Shown: positions 53,906-64,000 of the stretch, one piece after another | How the letters are laid out: every line of letters starts with the position of its first letter | How positions within the stretch are numbered: position 1 is the first letter of the stretch | NCBI RefSeq assembly: GCF_007109405.1 | Contig: NZ_VJOY01000006.1 | Location: forward strand, 62,001-126,000 | Source: Pseudomonas mangiferae | GTDB taxonomy: Bacteria > Pseudomonadota > Gammaproteobacteria > Pseudomonadales > Pseudomonadaceae | Direction: 5' to 3' | DNA length: 64,000 bases | The notes under the pieces: generated by a model | Database searches by the model: none | Told to the model about the DNA's origin: nothing | The model's input: only the letters and a program-made list of their open reading frames with translations | Position numbers and translations under genes: made by a program

Positions 53906-54709
53906 GTGCCCCGAGTCTCCGCGCTGTACCGCTATCCCCTCAAATCCGCCATCGGCGAACGCCTGCCGGCCGTCGAGCTGGACGCGCTCGGCGTGGCGGG
54001 CGACCGCCGCTGGATGCTGGTGGACGAAGCCAGCGGGCGCTTCCTCACCCAGCGGGCGTTCGCCGTCATGGCCCACTTGCTGGCGCGCTGGAACGAGAGC
54101 GGCGGGCTGCGCTTGTCGGCACCGGGCCTACCCGATCTAGACGTGCCGCTGCCCTCCGCGGATGCCGAGCTGCGTGGCGTGCAGATCTGGACCGACATGG
54201 TGCGCGTTTCGGATGCCGGCGATGCTGCGGCCGAGTGGCTCAGCCCCTTCATCGGCAAGCGTTGCCGGCTGGTGTACATGCCGCCGGAGCGGGCCCGGAT
54301 CGTCAAGGACGCCCTGGGCCCCGAGGAGAAGGTCGCCTTTCCCGACGGCTTCCCGCTGCTGCTGATCGGCCAGGCCTCCCTGGATGACCTCCAGGCACGC
54401 GTGGGGCGTCCGCTGGACATGCGCCGCTTCCGTCCCAACCTGGTGGTGGAGGGGGCGGCGGCCTTCGCCGAGGACGGCTGGACGCGCATCCGCATCGGCG
54501 ATCAGGTGTTCCGCGTGGCCGGCGGCTGTTCCCGCTGCATCCTCACCACCATCGACCCGGACCTGGGCGAGCGCAGCACCGACCGCGAGCCCCTCACGAC
54601 CCTGAAGACCTACCGCGAACGGGACGGCCAGGTGTACTTCGGCCAGAACCTCGTCCACGAAGGCCGCGGGCGTATCGAAGTGGGCATGCCGGTGGAAATC
54701 CTCGATTGA
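53906..54709 (+). CDS. MOSC domain protein (MOSC N-terminal beta barrel plus MOSC)
   Basis: A 267-residue protein of the MOSC family, which handles molybdenum or sulfur carrier chemistry. N-terminal barrel: LYRYPLKSAIGERLPAVELD and GVAGDRRWMLVD. MOSC domain: RRFRPNLVVEGAAAFAEDGW and the conserved Cys in GCSRCILTTID near 209. The C-terminal ferredoxin-like domain of longer members (for example YcbX) is missing. Start is GTG at 53906. Its neighbourhood includes molybdenum cofactor genes at 43-46 kb, but not adjacent. Confidence 0.92.
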   Translation: MPRVSALYRYPLKSAIGERLPAVELDALGVAGDRRWMLVDEASGRFLTQRAFAVMAHLLARWNESGGLRLSAPGLPDLDVPLPSADAELRGVQIWTDMVRVSDAGDAAAEWLSPFIGKRCRLVYMPPERARIVKDALGPEEKVAFPDGFPLLLIGQASLDDLQARVGRPLDMRRFRPNLVVEGAAAFAEDGWTRIRIGDQVFRVAGGCSRCILTTIDPDLGERSTDREPLTTLKTYRERDGQVYFGQNLVHEGRGRIEVGMPVEILD

Positions 54710-54818
54710 TCACGGAGCTTGGTGGGCGGCGACCGGCGTTTGCAGGTGGCTCACTGTCCTGCCCGCCCGGGTGGGTACAGCCCGGACGATTCCGGCCAGA
54801 CCGAACAGCCGAAGGAAT

Positions 54819-54842
54819 GGGCAGGACCGTTGCGTCCTGCCC
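54819..54842. terminator. Hairpin between convergent MOSC gene and slt
   Basis: GGGCAGGAC-CGTTGC-GTCCTGCCC forms nine perfect pairs, followed by AGTCTTTAC on the + strand. A short T-rich tail makes terminator function plausible for the MOSC gene; the slt side lacks a T run. Confidence 0.6.
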
Positions 54843-54856
54843 AGTCTTTACACGCG

Positions 54857-56782
54857 TCAGATGTCGTCGAAGAAGCGTTCGTGCCAGTCCACGATGGGCT
54901 GGGGCGCGTTGAGCTTCTGCCCGTAGATCACCGCGTAGGACAGCACGTTCTGCACGTACTGGCGGGTCTCGTCGAAGGGAATGTTCTCCACCCAGACGTC
55001 GAACGCCAGGTGATTCGCGCCCTTCAGCCACTGACGCACCCGCCCGGGCCCGGCGTTGTAGGCGGCGGAGGCGAGCACCCGGTTGCCGTTGAACTGGGCA
55101 TGGACCTGGCTCAGGTAGGCGGCGCCCAGCTGGATGTTCAGGTCCGGGTCGATGGCCTGCTGCGGCGACGCCAGGGGAATGCTGAACTTGCGCGCGGTGT
55201 CCTTGGCGGTACCCGGCATCAGCTGCATCAGGCCCATGGCGCCCACCGGGGAGCGGGCATCGTCCATGAACGCGCTTTCCTGGCGGGTGATGGCGAACAC
55301 CCAGCTGGAGTGCAGCCCGCGCACCTTGGCCTGCTGCACCAGGCTCGCGCGGTGGGCGATGGGGAAGCGGATGTCCAGGTCGTCCCAGTACTGGGCCTGG
55401 CTGATGGTGCGGATGGCCGGGAAATACCACTGCAGGTCATAGGCCAGCTTCGCCTGGGCGACCATCTCGTCGCGGCTGAACAGCCGGCTGACGTGGTACC
55501 ACTCGCGCCGGCCGTTGACGATCTCGCCGCGGTCGTGGAATTCCAGGGCACGGCGGATGCCGGGGGTGTTGCGCACCTTCTGTACCACCCGCGGGTCCAG
55601 GGCCAGGGGTTTGTTGTTCAGGCTATAGGGGGTCTGGATGCGGTCGGCGGCGAGGAAGCCGTAGAAGTCCCGCTCCTTGGCCACCGGCTGGAACAGCGCC
55701 TGGGCTTCCGCGCTCTGCGGTTGCGCCAGCTGCAGGCTGCGGGCGCGCCAGTAGCGCCAGCGGTTGGTGTCGGCCAGGGACGGCGGCATCTGGGTGGTCA
55801 GGCGGTATACCTCGTCCCACCGGCCCAGGCGCATCAACAGCCGGGCGCGCCACTCGGAGACGGTGTCGTCCCGCAGCTCCGGGTCGTACTGGGTCATGAT
55901 TGACAGCGCGCGCGGGTCGAATTTCTTCGCCAGGGTCAGGCCCACCTCGCGGGCGATGGACACCTTCTCTTCCTTGGAGAAGGGCAGGCGGGTCGCGTAC
56001 TGGTTCAGCAGTTGCAGCGCCTGCTCCGGGTCCTGCCGCGCCAGGCGACGAAGGCCGAGCCCGACCACGTCGGCCATGGCCCGGTCGGCCGGGGTGAAGA
56101 GACCCGGCTGGTTGAGCATCTGCGGTTTCTGCGCCACGTCCACCAGCAGCTTGCCCTGGTTGGCGAGGGTGGGCATGCCTTTCGCCAGCTGAGTGGCGAG
56201 GCCGTAGTTACGGGCCTCGGCGGCGAGCTTGGCGCGCTGCCAGCGCTTCTCTTCGGTGAGCTGGCCGTCGGCGCTCCACAGACCGAACAGGCCTTCGCAG
56301 GCGTCGGGTTGGGACTTGCCCACCAGCCAGAGCTTCTCGGCGGTCTGGTAGCCCTCGGCTTTCAGGCCGTGCTGCAGCTGGTACTGGCCGTACAGGCAGT
56401 CCAGCTCGGTAAAGTTGAGCTTGGGATCGTAGTAGGTGACGAAGGTCTTCCAGTCGCCGCGGTCGGCCAGCCAGCGCAGCCAGCGCAATTTCATCCAGCC
56501 CGCCTGGGGCAGGTCGCCGTGCTGGGCGAGGAACGCCTCGATCTCCTGGTTGCTGGCGGATTTCAGACGGGCGGTCAGCTCGTCGTAGGCCAGGTAGGGC
56601 TCCAGGGGGTAATCGCTCAGGGCATTGGCGTAACGCCGGTAGGGTTCGCCGTCGCCCTTGGCCAGGGCACGCTTGGCCTCGTCGTACATCTGGCGCTGCT
56701 GGGCCAGGCTGGCGGCCTGGGCGCCGCCGAGGGAAAACAGGGAAAGGAACAGGCAGGAGAACAGAAACAGACGACCGCGCAT
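54857..56782 (-). CDS. slt: Soluble lytic murein transglycosylase Slt
   Basis: A 641-residue periplasmic muramidase with signal peptide MRGRLFLFSCLFLSLFSLGG (cleavage near AQAAS at 21-25), a long alpha-superhelical U and L domain (about 30-470) and a C-terminal lysozyme-like domain. The catalytic Glu is about residue 502 in TRQESAFMDDARSPVGAMGL, followed by MQLMPGTA and YLSQVHAQFNGNRVLASAAY. It cleaves glycan strands and forms 1,6-anhydro ends. I use ATG at 56782 with GGAAG upstream; the same frame stays open across the next gene, which is an artefact. Confidence 0.95.
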   Translation of the reverse strand: MRGRLFLFSCLFLSLFSLGGAQAASLAQQRQMYDEAKRALAKGDGEPYRRYANALSDYPLEPYLAYDELTARLKSASNQEIEAFLAQHGDLPQAGWMKLRWLRWLADRGDWKTFVTYYDPKLNFTELDCLYGQYQLQHGLKAEGYQTAEKLWLVGKSQPDACEGLFGLWSADGQLTEEKRWQRAKLAAEARNYGLATQLAKGMPTLANQGKLLVDVAQKPQMLNQPGLFTPADRAMADVVGLGLRRLARQDPEQALQLLNQYATRLPFSKEEKVSIAREVGLTLAKKFDPRALSIMTQYDPELRDDTVSEWRARLLMRLGRWDEVYRLTTQMPPSLADTNRWRYWRARSLQLAQPQSAEAQALFQPVAKERDFYGFLAADRIQTPYSLNNKPLALDPRVVQKVRNTPGIRRALEFHDRGEIVNGRREWYHVSRLFSRDEMVAQAKLAYDLQWYFPAIRTISQAQYWDDLDIRFPIAHRASLVQQAKVRGLHSSWVFAITRQESAFMDDARSPVGAMGLMQLMPGTAKDTARKFSIPLASPQQAIDPDLNIQLGAAYLSQVHAQFNGNRVLASAAYNAGPGRVRQWLKGANHLAFDVWVENIPFDETRQYVQNVLSYAVIYGQKLNAPQPIVDWHERFFDDI

Positions 56783-56953
56783 GACACTTCCGCAAGAAAA
56801 AGAAGCTGGAGGACTGGGCACATCGGCGCCCCGGACAGCTAGCTTAGCCGCTGGCCAGGGGTGGCGAAACCCACGGCTGCATCGGGGAAAAAAGGCCAGC
56901 ATGCCACAGGTGCATGCCGGTAGAATGCGCCGCAGTTTTTTCCGGAGGTGCCC

Positions 56954-58873
56954 ATGGCCCTGCTCAAGTTCACCGACGTCGCCCTGGCCTATGGCACCAC
57001 ACCCTTGCTGGACGGCGTTTCCTGGCAGATCGACCGCGGCGAGCGAGTCTGCGTGATCGGCCGCAACGGCACTGGCAAGTCGAGCCTGCTGCGCCTGGTG
57101 AAGGGCGAGCAGATGCCCGACGACGGCGAGATCTGGCGGGCGCCCGGGCTGAAGATCGGCGAGCTGCCCCAGGAACTGCCGCCGGCGGACGAGCGTACCG
57201 TGTTCGACGTGGTGGCCGAGGGGCTGGCCGGCGTCGGCGAGCTGCTCGCGCGCTACCACCACCTCAGCCAGCACATCCACGACCAGGCCGACCTGGATGC
57301 GCTCACCCATGTCCAGCAGGAACTGGAAGCCCGCGATGGCTGGCGCCTGCAGCAATTGGTGGACAGCACCCTGAGTCGCCTGCAGCTTCCGGCGGACAAG
57401 ACCCTCGCCGAACTCTCCGGCGGCTGGCGGCGGCGGGTCCTGCTGGCCCAGGCCCTGGTATCGGAGCCGGACCTGCTGCTGCTGGACGAGCCCACCAACC
57501 ACCTGGACATCGGCGCCATCGCCTGGCTGGAAGAGGCGCTGCTGGGCTACAACGGTGCCGTGCTGTTCATCACCCACGACCGCTCCTTCCTGCAGAACCT
57601 GGCGACCCGCATCCTCGAACTGGATCGCGGCCACCTGATCGACTGGAACGGCGACTACGCCAGCTTCCTCGTGCACAAGGAGCAGCAACTGGCGGCGGAA
57701 GAGACCGCCAACGCGCTGTTCGACAAGAAGCTGGCCCAGGAGGAGGTGTGGATCCGCCAGGGCATCAAGGCCCGCCGTACCCGCAACGAAGGCCGCGTGC
57801 GCGCCCTCAAGGCGATGCGCAGCGAACGCAGCGAGCGACGCGAGCGCCAGGGCAAGGCCAGCTTCCAGCTGGAAACGGCGGACAAGTCCGGCAAGCAGGT
57901 GATCGTCGCCGAGCACGTCGACTATGCTCATCCGGGCGGCCAGCCATTGATCCAGGATTTCTCCCTGGTGCTGCAACGGGGCGACCGCATCGGCCTGCTG
58001 GGGGCCAACGGGACCGGCAAGACCACGCTGCTCAAGCTGCTGCTGGGTGACCTGCAACCTACCCGCGGCACCATCGCGGTGGGCACCAAGCTGGAAGTGG
58101 CCTACTTCGACCAGCTGCGTCAGCAGCTGGACCCTGAGAAGACGGTGATCGACAACCTCGCGGAGGGCCGCGATTTCATCGAGATCGACGGGCAGAACCG
58201 CCACGTGCTGAGCTACCTGGGCGACTTCCTGTTCAGCCCGCAGCGGGCACGGACCCCGGTCAAGGCGCTGTCCGGTGGCGAGCGGGCGCGGTTGCTGCTG
58301 GCCCGGCTGTTCAGCAAGCCGGCCAACCTGCTGGTGCTGGACGAACCCACCAACGACCTGGACGTGGAAACCCTGGAGTTGCTGGAGGAAGTCTTGCTGG
58401 GCTTCCAGGGCACCGTACTGATGGTCAGCCACGACCGGGCGTTCCTCGACAACGTGGTCACCAGCACCCTGGTGTTCGAGGGGGAAGGCCGGGTCCGCGA
58501 ATACGTCGGTGGCTACCAGGACTGGCTGCGCCAGGGCGGTTCGCCACGCCTGCTGGGTGTGGGCGACGCCAAGCCGCCACGGGGCGAGGCCCAGGCCGGC
58601 GCCCCGGCGGCCAGCGAGGCGCCCGCGCCGGCCGTGGCGAAACCGGAGGTGGCGAAGAAGAAACTCAGCTACAAGCTGCAGCGCGAACTGGACGCCTTGC
58701 CGGAGCAGATCGACGCGTTGGAGCGGGACCTGGCGGCGGTCCAGGCGGAGACCGCCGACCCGGCGTTCTACCAGCGGCCGGCGGCGGAAACCACGGCGGC
58801 CCTGGCGCGCCTGGAGACGCTGCAGCAGGAGCTGGACCGGTTACTGGAGCGCTGGGCCGAACTGGACGGTTGA
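56954..58873 (+). CDS. uup: ABC-F ATPase Uup
   Basis: A 639-residue soluble ABC-F protein with two ATPase cassettes: Walker A GRNGTGKSS near 35-43 and GANGTGKTT near 351-359, signatures LSGGWRRRVLLAQ and LSGGERARLLLAR, Walker B LLLDEPTNHLD and LVLDEPTNDLD. After residue 560 comes an Ala/Pro-rich linker and a coiled coil (KLSYKLQRELDALPEQID), the Uup C-terminal domain. ABC-F proteins act on ribosomes; Uup affects precise transposon excision and ribosome assembly. ATG at 56954 follows GGAGG by 5 bases. Divergent from slt. Confidence 0.93.
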   Translation: MALLKFTDVALAYGTTPLLDGVSWQIDRGERVCVIGRNGTGKSSLLRLVKGEQMPDDGEIWRAPGLKIGELPQELPPADERTVFDVVAEGLAGVGELLARYHHLSQHIHDQADLDALTHVQQELEARDGWRLQQLVDSTLSRLQLPADKTLAELSGGWRRRVLLAQALVSEPDLLLLDEPTNHLDIGAIAWLEEALLGYNGAVLFITHDRSFLQNLATRILELDRGHLIDWNGDYASFLVHKEQQLAAEETANALFDKKLAQEEVWIRQGIKARRTRNEGRVRALKAMRSERSERRERQGKASFQLETADKSGKQVIVAEHVDYAHPGGQPLIQDFSLVLQRGDRIGLLGANGTGKTTLLKLLLGDLQPTRGTIAVGTKLEVAYFDQLRQQLDPEKTVIDNLAEGRDFIEIDGQNRHVLSYLGDFLFSPQRARTPVKALSGGERARLLLARLFSKPANLLVLDEPTNDLDVETLELLEEVLLGFQGTVLMVSHDRAFLDNVVTSTLVFEGEGRVREYVGGYQDWLRQGGSPRLLGVGDAKPPRGEAQAGAPAASEAPAPAVAKPEVAKKKLSYKLQRELDALPEQIDALERDLAAVQAETADPAFYQRPAAETTAALARLETLQQELDRLLERWAELDG

Positions 58874-58886
58874 GGGCGAGCTGAGC

Positions 58887-59573
58887 ATGGCTATCGAATA
58901 CCGCATCACCCTGGATGACGATCACGAGTTCAGCTATCGCATCGAGATCGACCGGGAATACGACGAGGAACGGGCCGCCATCGCGCCCAAGTGGACGCGG
59001 TTGGACTACCACCAGTGCAGCAACTGCCCGCTGAGCGTGGCGACCCATCCCAACTGCCCGGCGGCGGTGGACCTGCATCGGGTGATCGAGGATTTCCACG
59101 GCCTGCCGGCCTTCAAGAAGGCGGTGGTCTGGGTGCGCACCCCGGAACGGGAGTACGTGAAGACCGTGGGCCTGGAGGAGGGCCTGCGGGCGCTGCTGGG
59201 GGTGATCATGGCCACCAGCGCCTGCCCGATGCTGGGCAAGCTCAAGCCCATGGCCCAGCAGCACCTGCCGTTCGCCAGCAACCGGGAATTCATCCTGCGC
59301 ACCGTATCCATCTACCTGGCGCGGCAGTACTTCAACATGCGCGAAGGGCGCCATGCGGACTGGGAACTGAAAGGGCTGGTGCGGCTGTTCCAGCAATTGC
59401 AGCTGGTCAACCAGGCGTTCTGGCAACGCATCCACGACACCTGCGAGGGCGATTCCAACCTCAAGGCGTTCCTTACCTTCTTCTCCATGGCCTCCAGCAT
59501 GACCTATTCCCTGGAAACGCAACTGCAGAAGATCCGGCCACTGGTGATGAGCGCCGGCGAAGGCTTCGACTGA
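58887..59573 (+). CDS. Conserved hypothetical protein with a Cys/His cluster
   Basis: A 228-residue protein beginning at ATG 58887, 13 bases after uup and probably in its operon. The N-terminal half holds a cluster that looks like a metal site: His42, Cys44, Cys47, His55, Cys57, His64, with further Cys at 113 and 186. The C-terminal half is helical (REFILRTVSIYLARQYFNMR, RLFQQLQLVNQAFWQRI, LTFFSMASSMTYSLETQLQ). It may match the DUF6901 family (memory only). No signal peptide. The function is unknown. Confidence 0.8.
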   Translation: MAIEYRITLDDDHEFSYRIEIDREYDEERAAIAPKWTRLDYHQCSNCPLSVATHPNCPAAVDLHRVIEDFHGLPAFKKAVVWVRTPEREYVKTVGLEEGLRALLGVIMATSACPMLGKLKPMAQQHLPFASNREFILRTVSIYLARQYFNMREGRHADWELKGLVRLFQQLQLVNQAFWQRIHDTCEGDSNLKAFLTFFSMASSMTYSLETQLQKIRPLVMSAGEGFD

Positions 59574-59581
59574 CGGGGAAG

Positions 59582-59601
59582 GCCGCCGGCAGGCCGGCGG
59601 C
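59582..59601. terminator. GC-rich hairpin between convergent genes
   Basis: GCCGCCGGC-AG-GCCGGCGGC is a perfect inverted repeat located between the Cys-rich gene and the convergent uspA-like gene. No T run, so it is a weak terminator candidate. Confidence 0.35.
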
Positions 59602-59612
59602 GGCGTAACGGC

Positions 59613-60053
59613 TTACTCGGCTTTCTTCAGGCGCACGGCCAGCACGTCGCAGGGCGCGCCGTGCAGCAGGTCGTTGGCGGTGGAGCCCAGCAGCAGGGCC
59701 AGGCCGTGGCGGCCATGGCTGCCTACCACCACCAGGTCGCAGCGCTGCTCGGCGGCAAGCCGGTGGATTTCCTGGCGCGGCTGGCCGTAGGCCAGGTGGC
59801 GCTGGTCGGGTTGCAGCTCGGGGTAACGCGAGGCGAAGGTGTCTAGGCGTTCCCGGGCCTGTTCGAATTGCTGCTGCTGCAGCATCGACAGGTCCATCGG
59901 CACGTCACCGCCGAAGGCCATGGCCATGGGCTCGACGATGTGCACCAGGGACAGCTTGGCGTTGTTGGCCCGGGCCAGGGACTGGGCGCGCTCGATCACC
60001 GGGTGACAGTCTTCGGTGAGATCGACGGCGATCAGGATGTGCTGGTAGGTCAT
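59613..60053 (-). CDS. Universal stress protein family protein
   Basis: A 146-residue UspA-family protein: HILIAVDLTEDCHPVIERA at the start and the ATP-binding signature VVVGSHGRHGLALLLGSTAN near 110-129 (GxxG-x9-GS type). Cytoplasmic; such proteins respond to starvation and oxygen limitation in Pseudomonas. I use ATG at 60053 (MTYQHIL), which has AGGAGA 9 bases upstream, instead of an upstream in-frame start at 60089. Divergent from the next gene. Confidence 0.93.
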   Translation of the reverse strand: MTYQHILIAVDLTEDCHPVIERAQSLARANNAKLSLVHIVEPMAMAFGGDVPMDLSMLQQQQFEQARERLDTFASRYPELQPDQRHLAYGQPRQEIHRLAAEQRCDLVVVGSHGRHGLALLLGSTANDLLHGAPCDVLAVRLKKAE

Positions 60054-60136
60054 GGGGGTGTTCTCCTGAAGGACGGGGGAGGGGTACATGGCCGTGGGGC
60101 CATGGAAAACGGATTCGATGGCAGCAGGATAACCAA

Positions 60137-60574
60137 ATGAGCATGGGCTGGGTGTTGCTGTTCGTTGCGCTGGCGCTGAGCCCGCTGGTCTGGCTCGTGC
60201 CGTCGCGCCGGCAGCGGGGCAGCATGGAGGTGCGCCTGCAGGCTCGTCGCCTTGGGCTGGCCATGCAACTCGTGCCCCAGGCGTGGCCGTTCTGGCTGGA
60301 GCGCGAGCTGCCCGGCAGTTGCCCGCAGTACCACCGGCCTCGCCTGCGTGGCCACGTCGACGCCTGGTGTTATTGGCAACTGGCCGAGGGGACCTGGCTC
60401 AACCAGTGGCGCGAGCCCTGCGAGGACCCGCGCCTGGTGGAGCATCTCGCCCGCCTGCCGGCCGACGTGTACAAGGCCGAAGCCACGCCGCAGATGGTCG
60501 CCCTGTGCTGGGGCGAGCGGGGAGGCGAGGAGGCCTTGCAGCGCGTGGACGCCTTCCTGCGCGCCCTGGCCTGA
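60137..60574 (+). CDS. Membrane-anchored hypothetical protein
   Basis: A 145-residue protein with one N-terminal membrane helix (MGWVLLFVALALSPLVWLV, residues 3-21) and a basic stretch after it (PSRRQRG), so the rest is probably cytoplasmic. Motifs seen: ARRLGLAMQLVPQAWPFWLE and ARLPADVYKAEATPQMVALC. AGGA lies 7 bases before the ATG. No domain recognised. It is convergent with the following gene (17 bases between stops). Confidence 0.75.
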   Translation: MSMGWVLLFVALALSPLVWLVPSRRQRGSMEVRLQARRLGLAMQLVPQAWPFWLERELPGSCPQYHRPRLRGHVDAWCYWQLAEGTWLNQWREPCEDPRLVEHLARLPADVYKAEATPQMVALCWGERGGEEALQRVDAFLRALA

Positions 60575-60591
60575 CGCCAGCAGCGCTGCGT

Positions 60592-61395
60592 TCACTTGGC
60601 CATCGCCGCGTACTGGCCGGCGAGCGTCTCCAGCCCCTCGACGATCTGCCCCGCATAGCTGTTCACCACCATGGGTGCGCTGTTCTCGTCATGGTTGCGC
60701 AAGGTGGGCTGCAGGTAGCGCCAGGTGGTTTCCACGCGCTGCAGGGCCTGGCGGGTGGCATCGGTGTTCTCCGTCGCCTGGGCCAGGGCGTGCAGGCGCT
60801 TGTCGAACTCGTCCACCTGGCGATCCAGCAGGTCACTGCCTTTACCGCTGGCCCCGCCGCCCACCGAGGCGTTGCGTGCCGCATAGGCGGTGGCGATGTC
60901 GGCCATGAACAGGCCCAGGTCTCGGGCGCGCTGGGTCAGGGGTGGGACCTGCCAGGCCGCGTCCTGCTCGATCTTCAGGTAGAGGGCGTCCGCTTGTTGG
61001 CGCAGGCGGCGCTGCCGGGACACCGTGTCGGTGACCGGCTGCGGGTCGGTGAACCCCTGGCTGCGGTAGGTCTGCACCAGGGTGGTCAGATGGCTGGCAT
61101 AGTCCTGCCAGGCCTGCCGCAGCGGGTCGACCAGGGCCCGCGAGCCGTCGCCCGGCAGCTCCCCCAGCTGATCCAGGGCCGTGGATGCGGCCTTGGTGGA
61201 GTCATCCAGCGCCTGGGCGTAGCGCCGATCCCCCTCCATTCCGCTGAACAGGTAGAAGTCGGTCAGGCTCTGCTGGCTGGCGACGCGCATCCGCTGCAAC
61301 GCGGCGAGGCTCGCGGACGGGTCGGCCGCCGATGCCGGCGGGCAGCAGAGGCCGAGGGTCAGGCTCAACAACAGGACCGGCAGGTGGCGCGTCAT
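60592..61395 (-). CDS. Exported helical hypothetical protein
   Basis: A 267-residue protein with signal peptide MTRHLPVLLLSLTLGLCCPP, cleavage near ASAAD (22-26), hence periplasmic. The mature part looks all-helical, with evenly spaced Leu and many Gln, Arg and Asp (LDQLGELPGDGSRALVDPL, RQVDEFDKRLHALAQATEN), reminiscent of a four-helix sensor or adaptor domain, but no family was recognised. I use ATG at 61395 with GGAG 6 bases upstream. It is divergent from fadB and shares the 431-base spacer. Confidence 0.7.
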   Translation of the reverse strand: MTRHLPVLLLSLTLGLCCPPASAADPSASLAALQRMRVASQQSLTDFYLFSGMEGDRRYAQALDDSTKAASTALDQLGELPGDGSRALVDPLRQAWQDYASHLTTLVQTYRSQGFTDPQPVTDTVSRQRRLRQQADALYLKIEQDAAWQVPPLTQRARDLGLFMADIATAYAARNASVGGGASGKGSDLLDRQVDEFDKRLHALAQATENTDATRQALQRVETTWRYLQPTLRNHDENSAPMVVNSYAGQIVEGLETLAGQYAAMAK

Positions 61396-61826
61396 GGGCA
61401 TCTCCGGGAACCCGTGCAGGGTTTCGTTGTTGTTATCCTCAGGACGGGCCGATTCCGTCCATTGGAAAAATCGACTGTAGCGTCGGGTCGCCGGTTTATC
61501 CAGGCAGGGCCGGGCGGTCGCTAGAGTCTGGCGACCGCAGCGACTGCGACGACGCGTCGCGGTGGTTTCCGGCACGTGGTGCGCCGCGCCAGTCGCTTTC
61601 AGTGCAATTGACAATCGCACGCTTTTCCCCGAAGGTGTGCGGACCCCAATCAAACGGGCGTATGAATTGAGCGTTTGCTCCCTGGCAAGCGCCGTCACGA
61701 CCCGATTTACCGCGTCGGCGGGTATGCCGTACGGATTGCGCCAAAGCCCACGGCACGTGCCTTGGGCGGCTCGCCGAAGGTGTCCGATGTGAAACTGTCC
61801 AGCTTCCATACCGTGGAGATCAGTTG
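61396..61826. promoter_or_regulatory. Long regulatory spacer upstream of fadB
   Basis: 431 bases without a convincing gene; the short ORFs across it have no family features. It contains a TTGACA -35-like element at 61608-61613 inside a 19-base palindrome (61602-61620), the pair CAAAC (61651-61655) and GTTTG (61673-61677) 17 bases apart, and a fadB ribosome site GGAGA at about 61814. No clear -10 could be matched to the TTGACA. The spacing of the CAAAC/GTTTG pair is too long for a typical PsrA box. Confidence 0.5.
61602..61620. promoter_or_regulatory. 19-base palindrome upstream of fadB
   Basis: GTGCAATTG-A-CAATCGCAC: arms of nine bases, eight of them complementary, around one base. It overlaps a TTGACA -35-like hexamer and lies about 207 bases before the fadB ATG. 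It is a good operator candidate for fadBA or for the divergent gene. Confidence 0.5.
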
Positions 61827-63974
<2,148 letters not shown>

Positions 63975-63992
63975 TCGAGCGAGAGTGAAGAT

Positions 63993-64000
63993 ATGAGTCT
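63993..64000 (+). CDS. fadA: Start of fadA (3-ketoacyl-CoA thiolase), cut by window edge
   Basis: ATG AGT CT (Met-Ser-Leu) follows fadB by 18 bases, with GAGAG upstream; FadA/FaoB proteins in Pseudomonas begin MSL. Only three codons are visible, so the call rests on position in the fadBA operon. Confidence 0.6.

Noticed and set aside
56783-58432. The slt frame remains open upstream, giving a 1191-codon ORF that crosses uup.
   Set aside because: The real start at 56782 has a signal peptide and ribosome site; the extension has no family features and is antisense to uup.
61651-61677. CAAAC...GTTTG upstream of fadB as a PsrA box.
   Set aside because: The half-sites are 17 bases apart, whereas PsrA sites as I know them have spacers of about 2-4 bases.

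Overview
The window is a very GC-rich chromosomal segment of a Pseudomonas. The evidence is the set and order of genes: a MoxR/DUF58/VWA operon, the 180-kDa NAD-glutamate dehydrogenase, pyrD-rmf-rlmKL, dacB-yggL, dgt, tRNA-Pro, mobA-moaB-moeA, slt-uup and fadBA. From memory this follows the P. aeruginosa backbone from about PA3074 to PA3013, with several blocks that look lineage-specific. No phage, transposase, integrase, CRISPR array or rRNA was seen.

Layout, left to right. 1-4785: leftward MoxR-DUF58-DUF4381-VWA-VWA operon, cut by the window edge. 4916-9815: leftward MFS-pxpA-pxpB-pxpC operon for 5-oxoproline (pyroglutamate) use, with a divergent LysR gene and a LysR-type dyad between them. 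10031-14896: gdhB with a strong terminator. 15147-18782: hybrid sensor kinase and two conserved small or hypothetical genes. 18838-22793: pyrD, rmf, and rlmKL with an intrinsic terminator in its leader. 22870-30808: a diguanylate cyclase, dacB, yggL and a large sensor with a split HD-GYP domain. 30876-34827: FUSC membrane protein, dgt and an orphan compact VgrG-like protein. 34900-35911: three very small genes beside a perfect inverted repeat. 35942-42819: a catabolic and uptake cluster (FadR-type GntR regulator, aldehyde dehydrogenase, beta-hydroxyacid dehydrogenase, CMD protein, amino-acid-type ABC transporter) ending at a bidirectional terminator and tRNA-Pro(CGG). 43111-45805: lipoprotein and molybdenum cofactor genes. 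45777-52773: AraC regulator divergent from an alkyl-DHAP-synthase-like flavoprotein, a GlpD-like dehydrogenase, an FGGY kinase and a YegS-type lipid kinase. 52901-61395: cheV, MOSC protein, slt, uup, a Cys-rich unknown, uspA and two unknowns. 61396-64000: a long regulatory region, fadB, and the first codons of fadA.

The most promising undescribed system is the 45777-52773 cluster. Its gene set (AGPS-like, GlpD-like, polyol kinase, lipid kinase) suggests chemistry on glycerol-phosphate or ether-type lipids, and it resembles the Mycobacterium Rv2249c-Rv2252 neighbourhood as I remember it. The second is the GntR-controlled cluster. Its ATTGGTTT half-sites lie in the promoter and again inside the aldehyde dehydrogenase ORF, where they coincide with a run of codons that are unusual for this genome. 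The remaining regulatory signals (LysR dyad, AraC dyad, fadB palindrome, rlmKL leader terminator) are specific and testable. All functions are inferred from sequence recognition by eye. No database search was possible.
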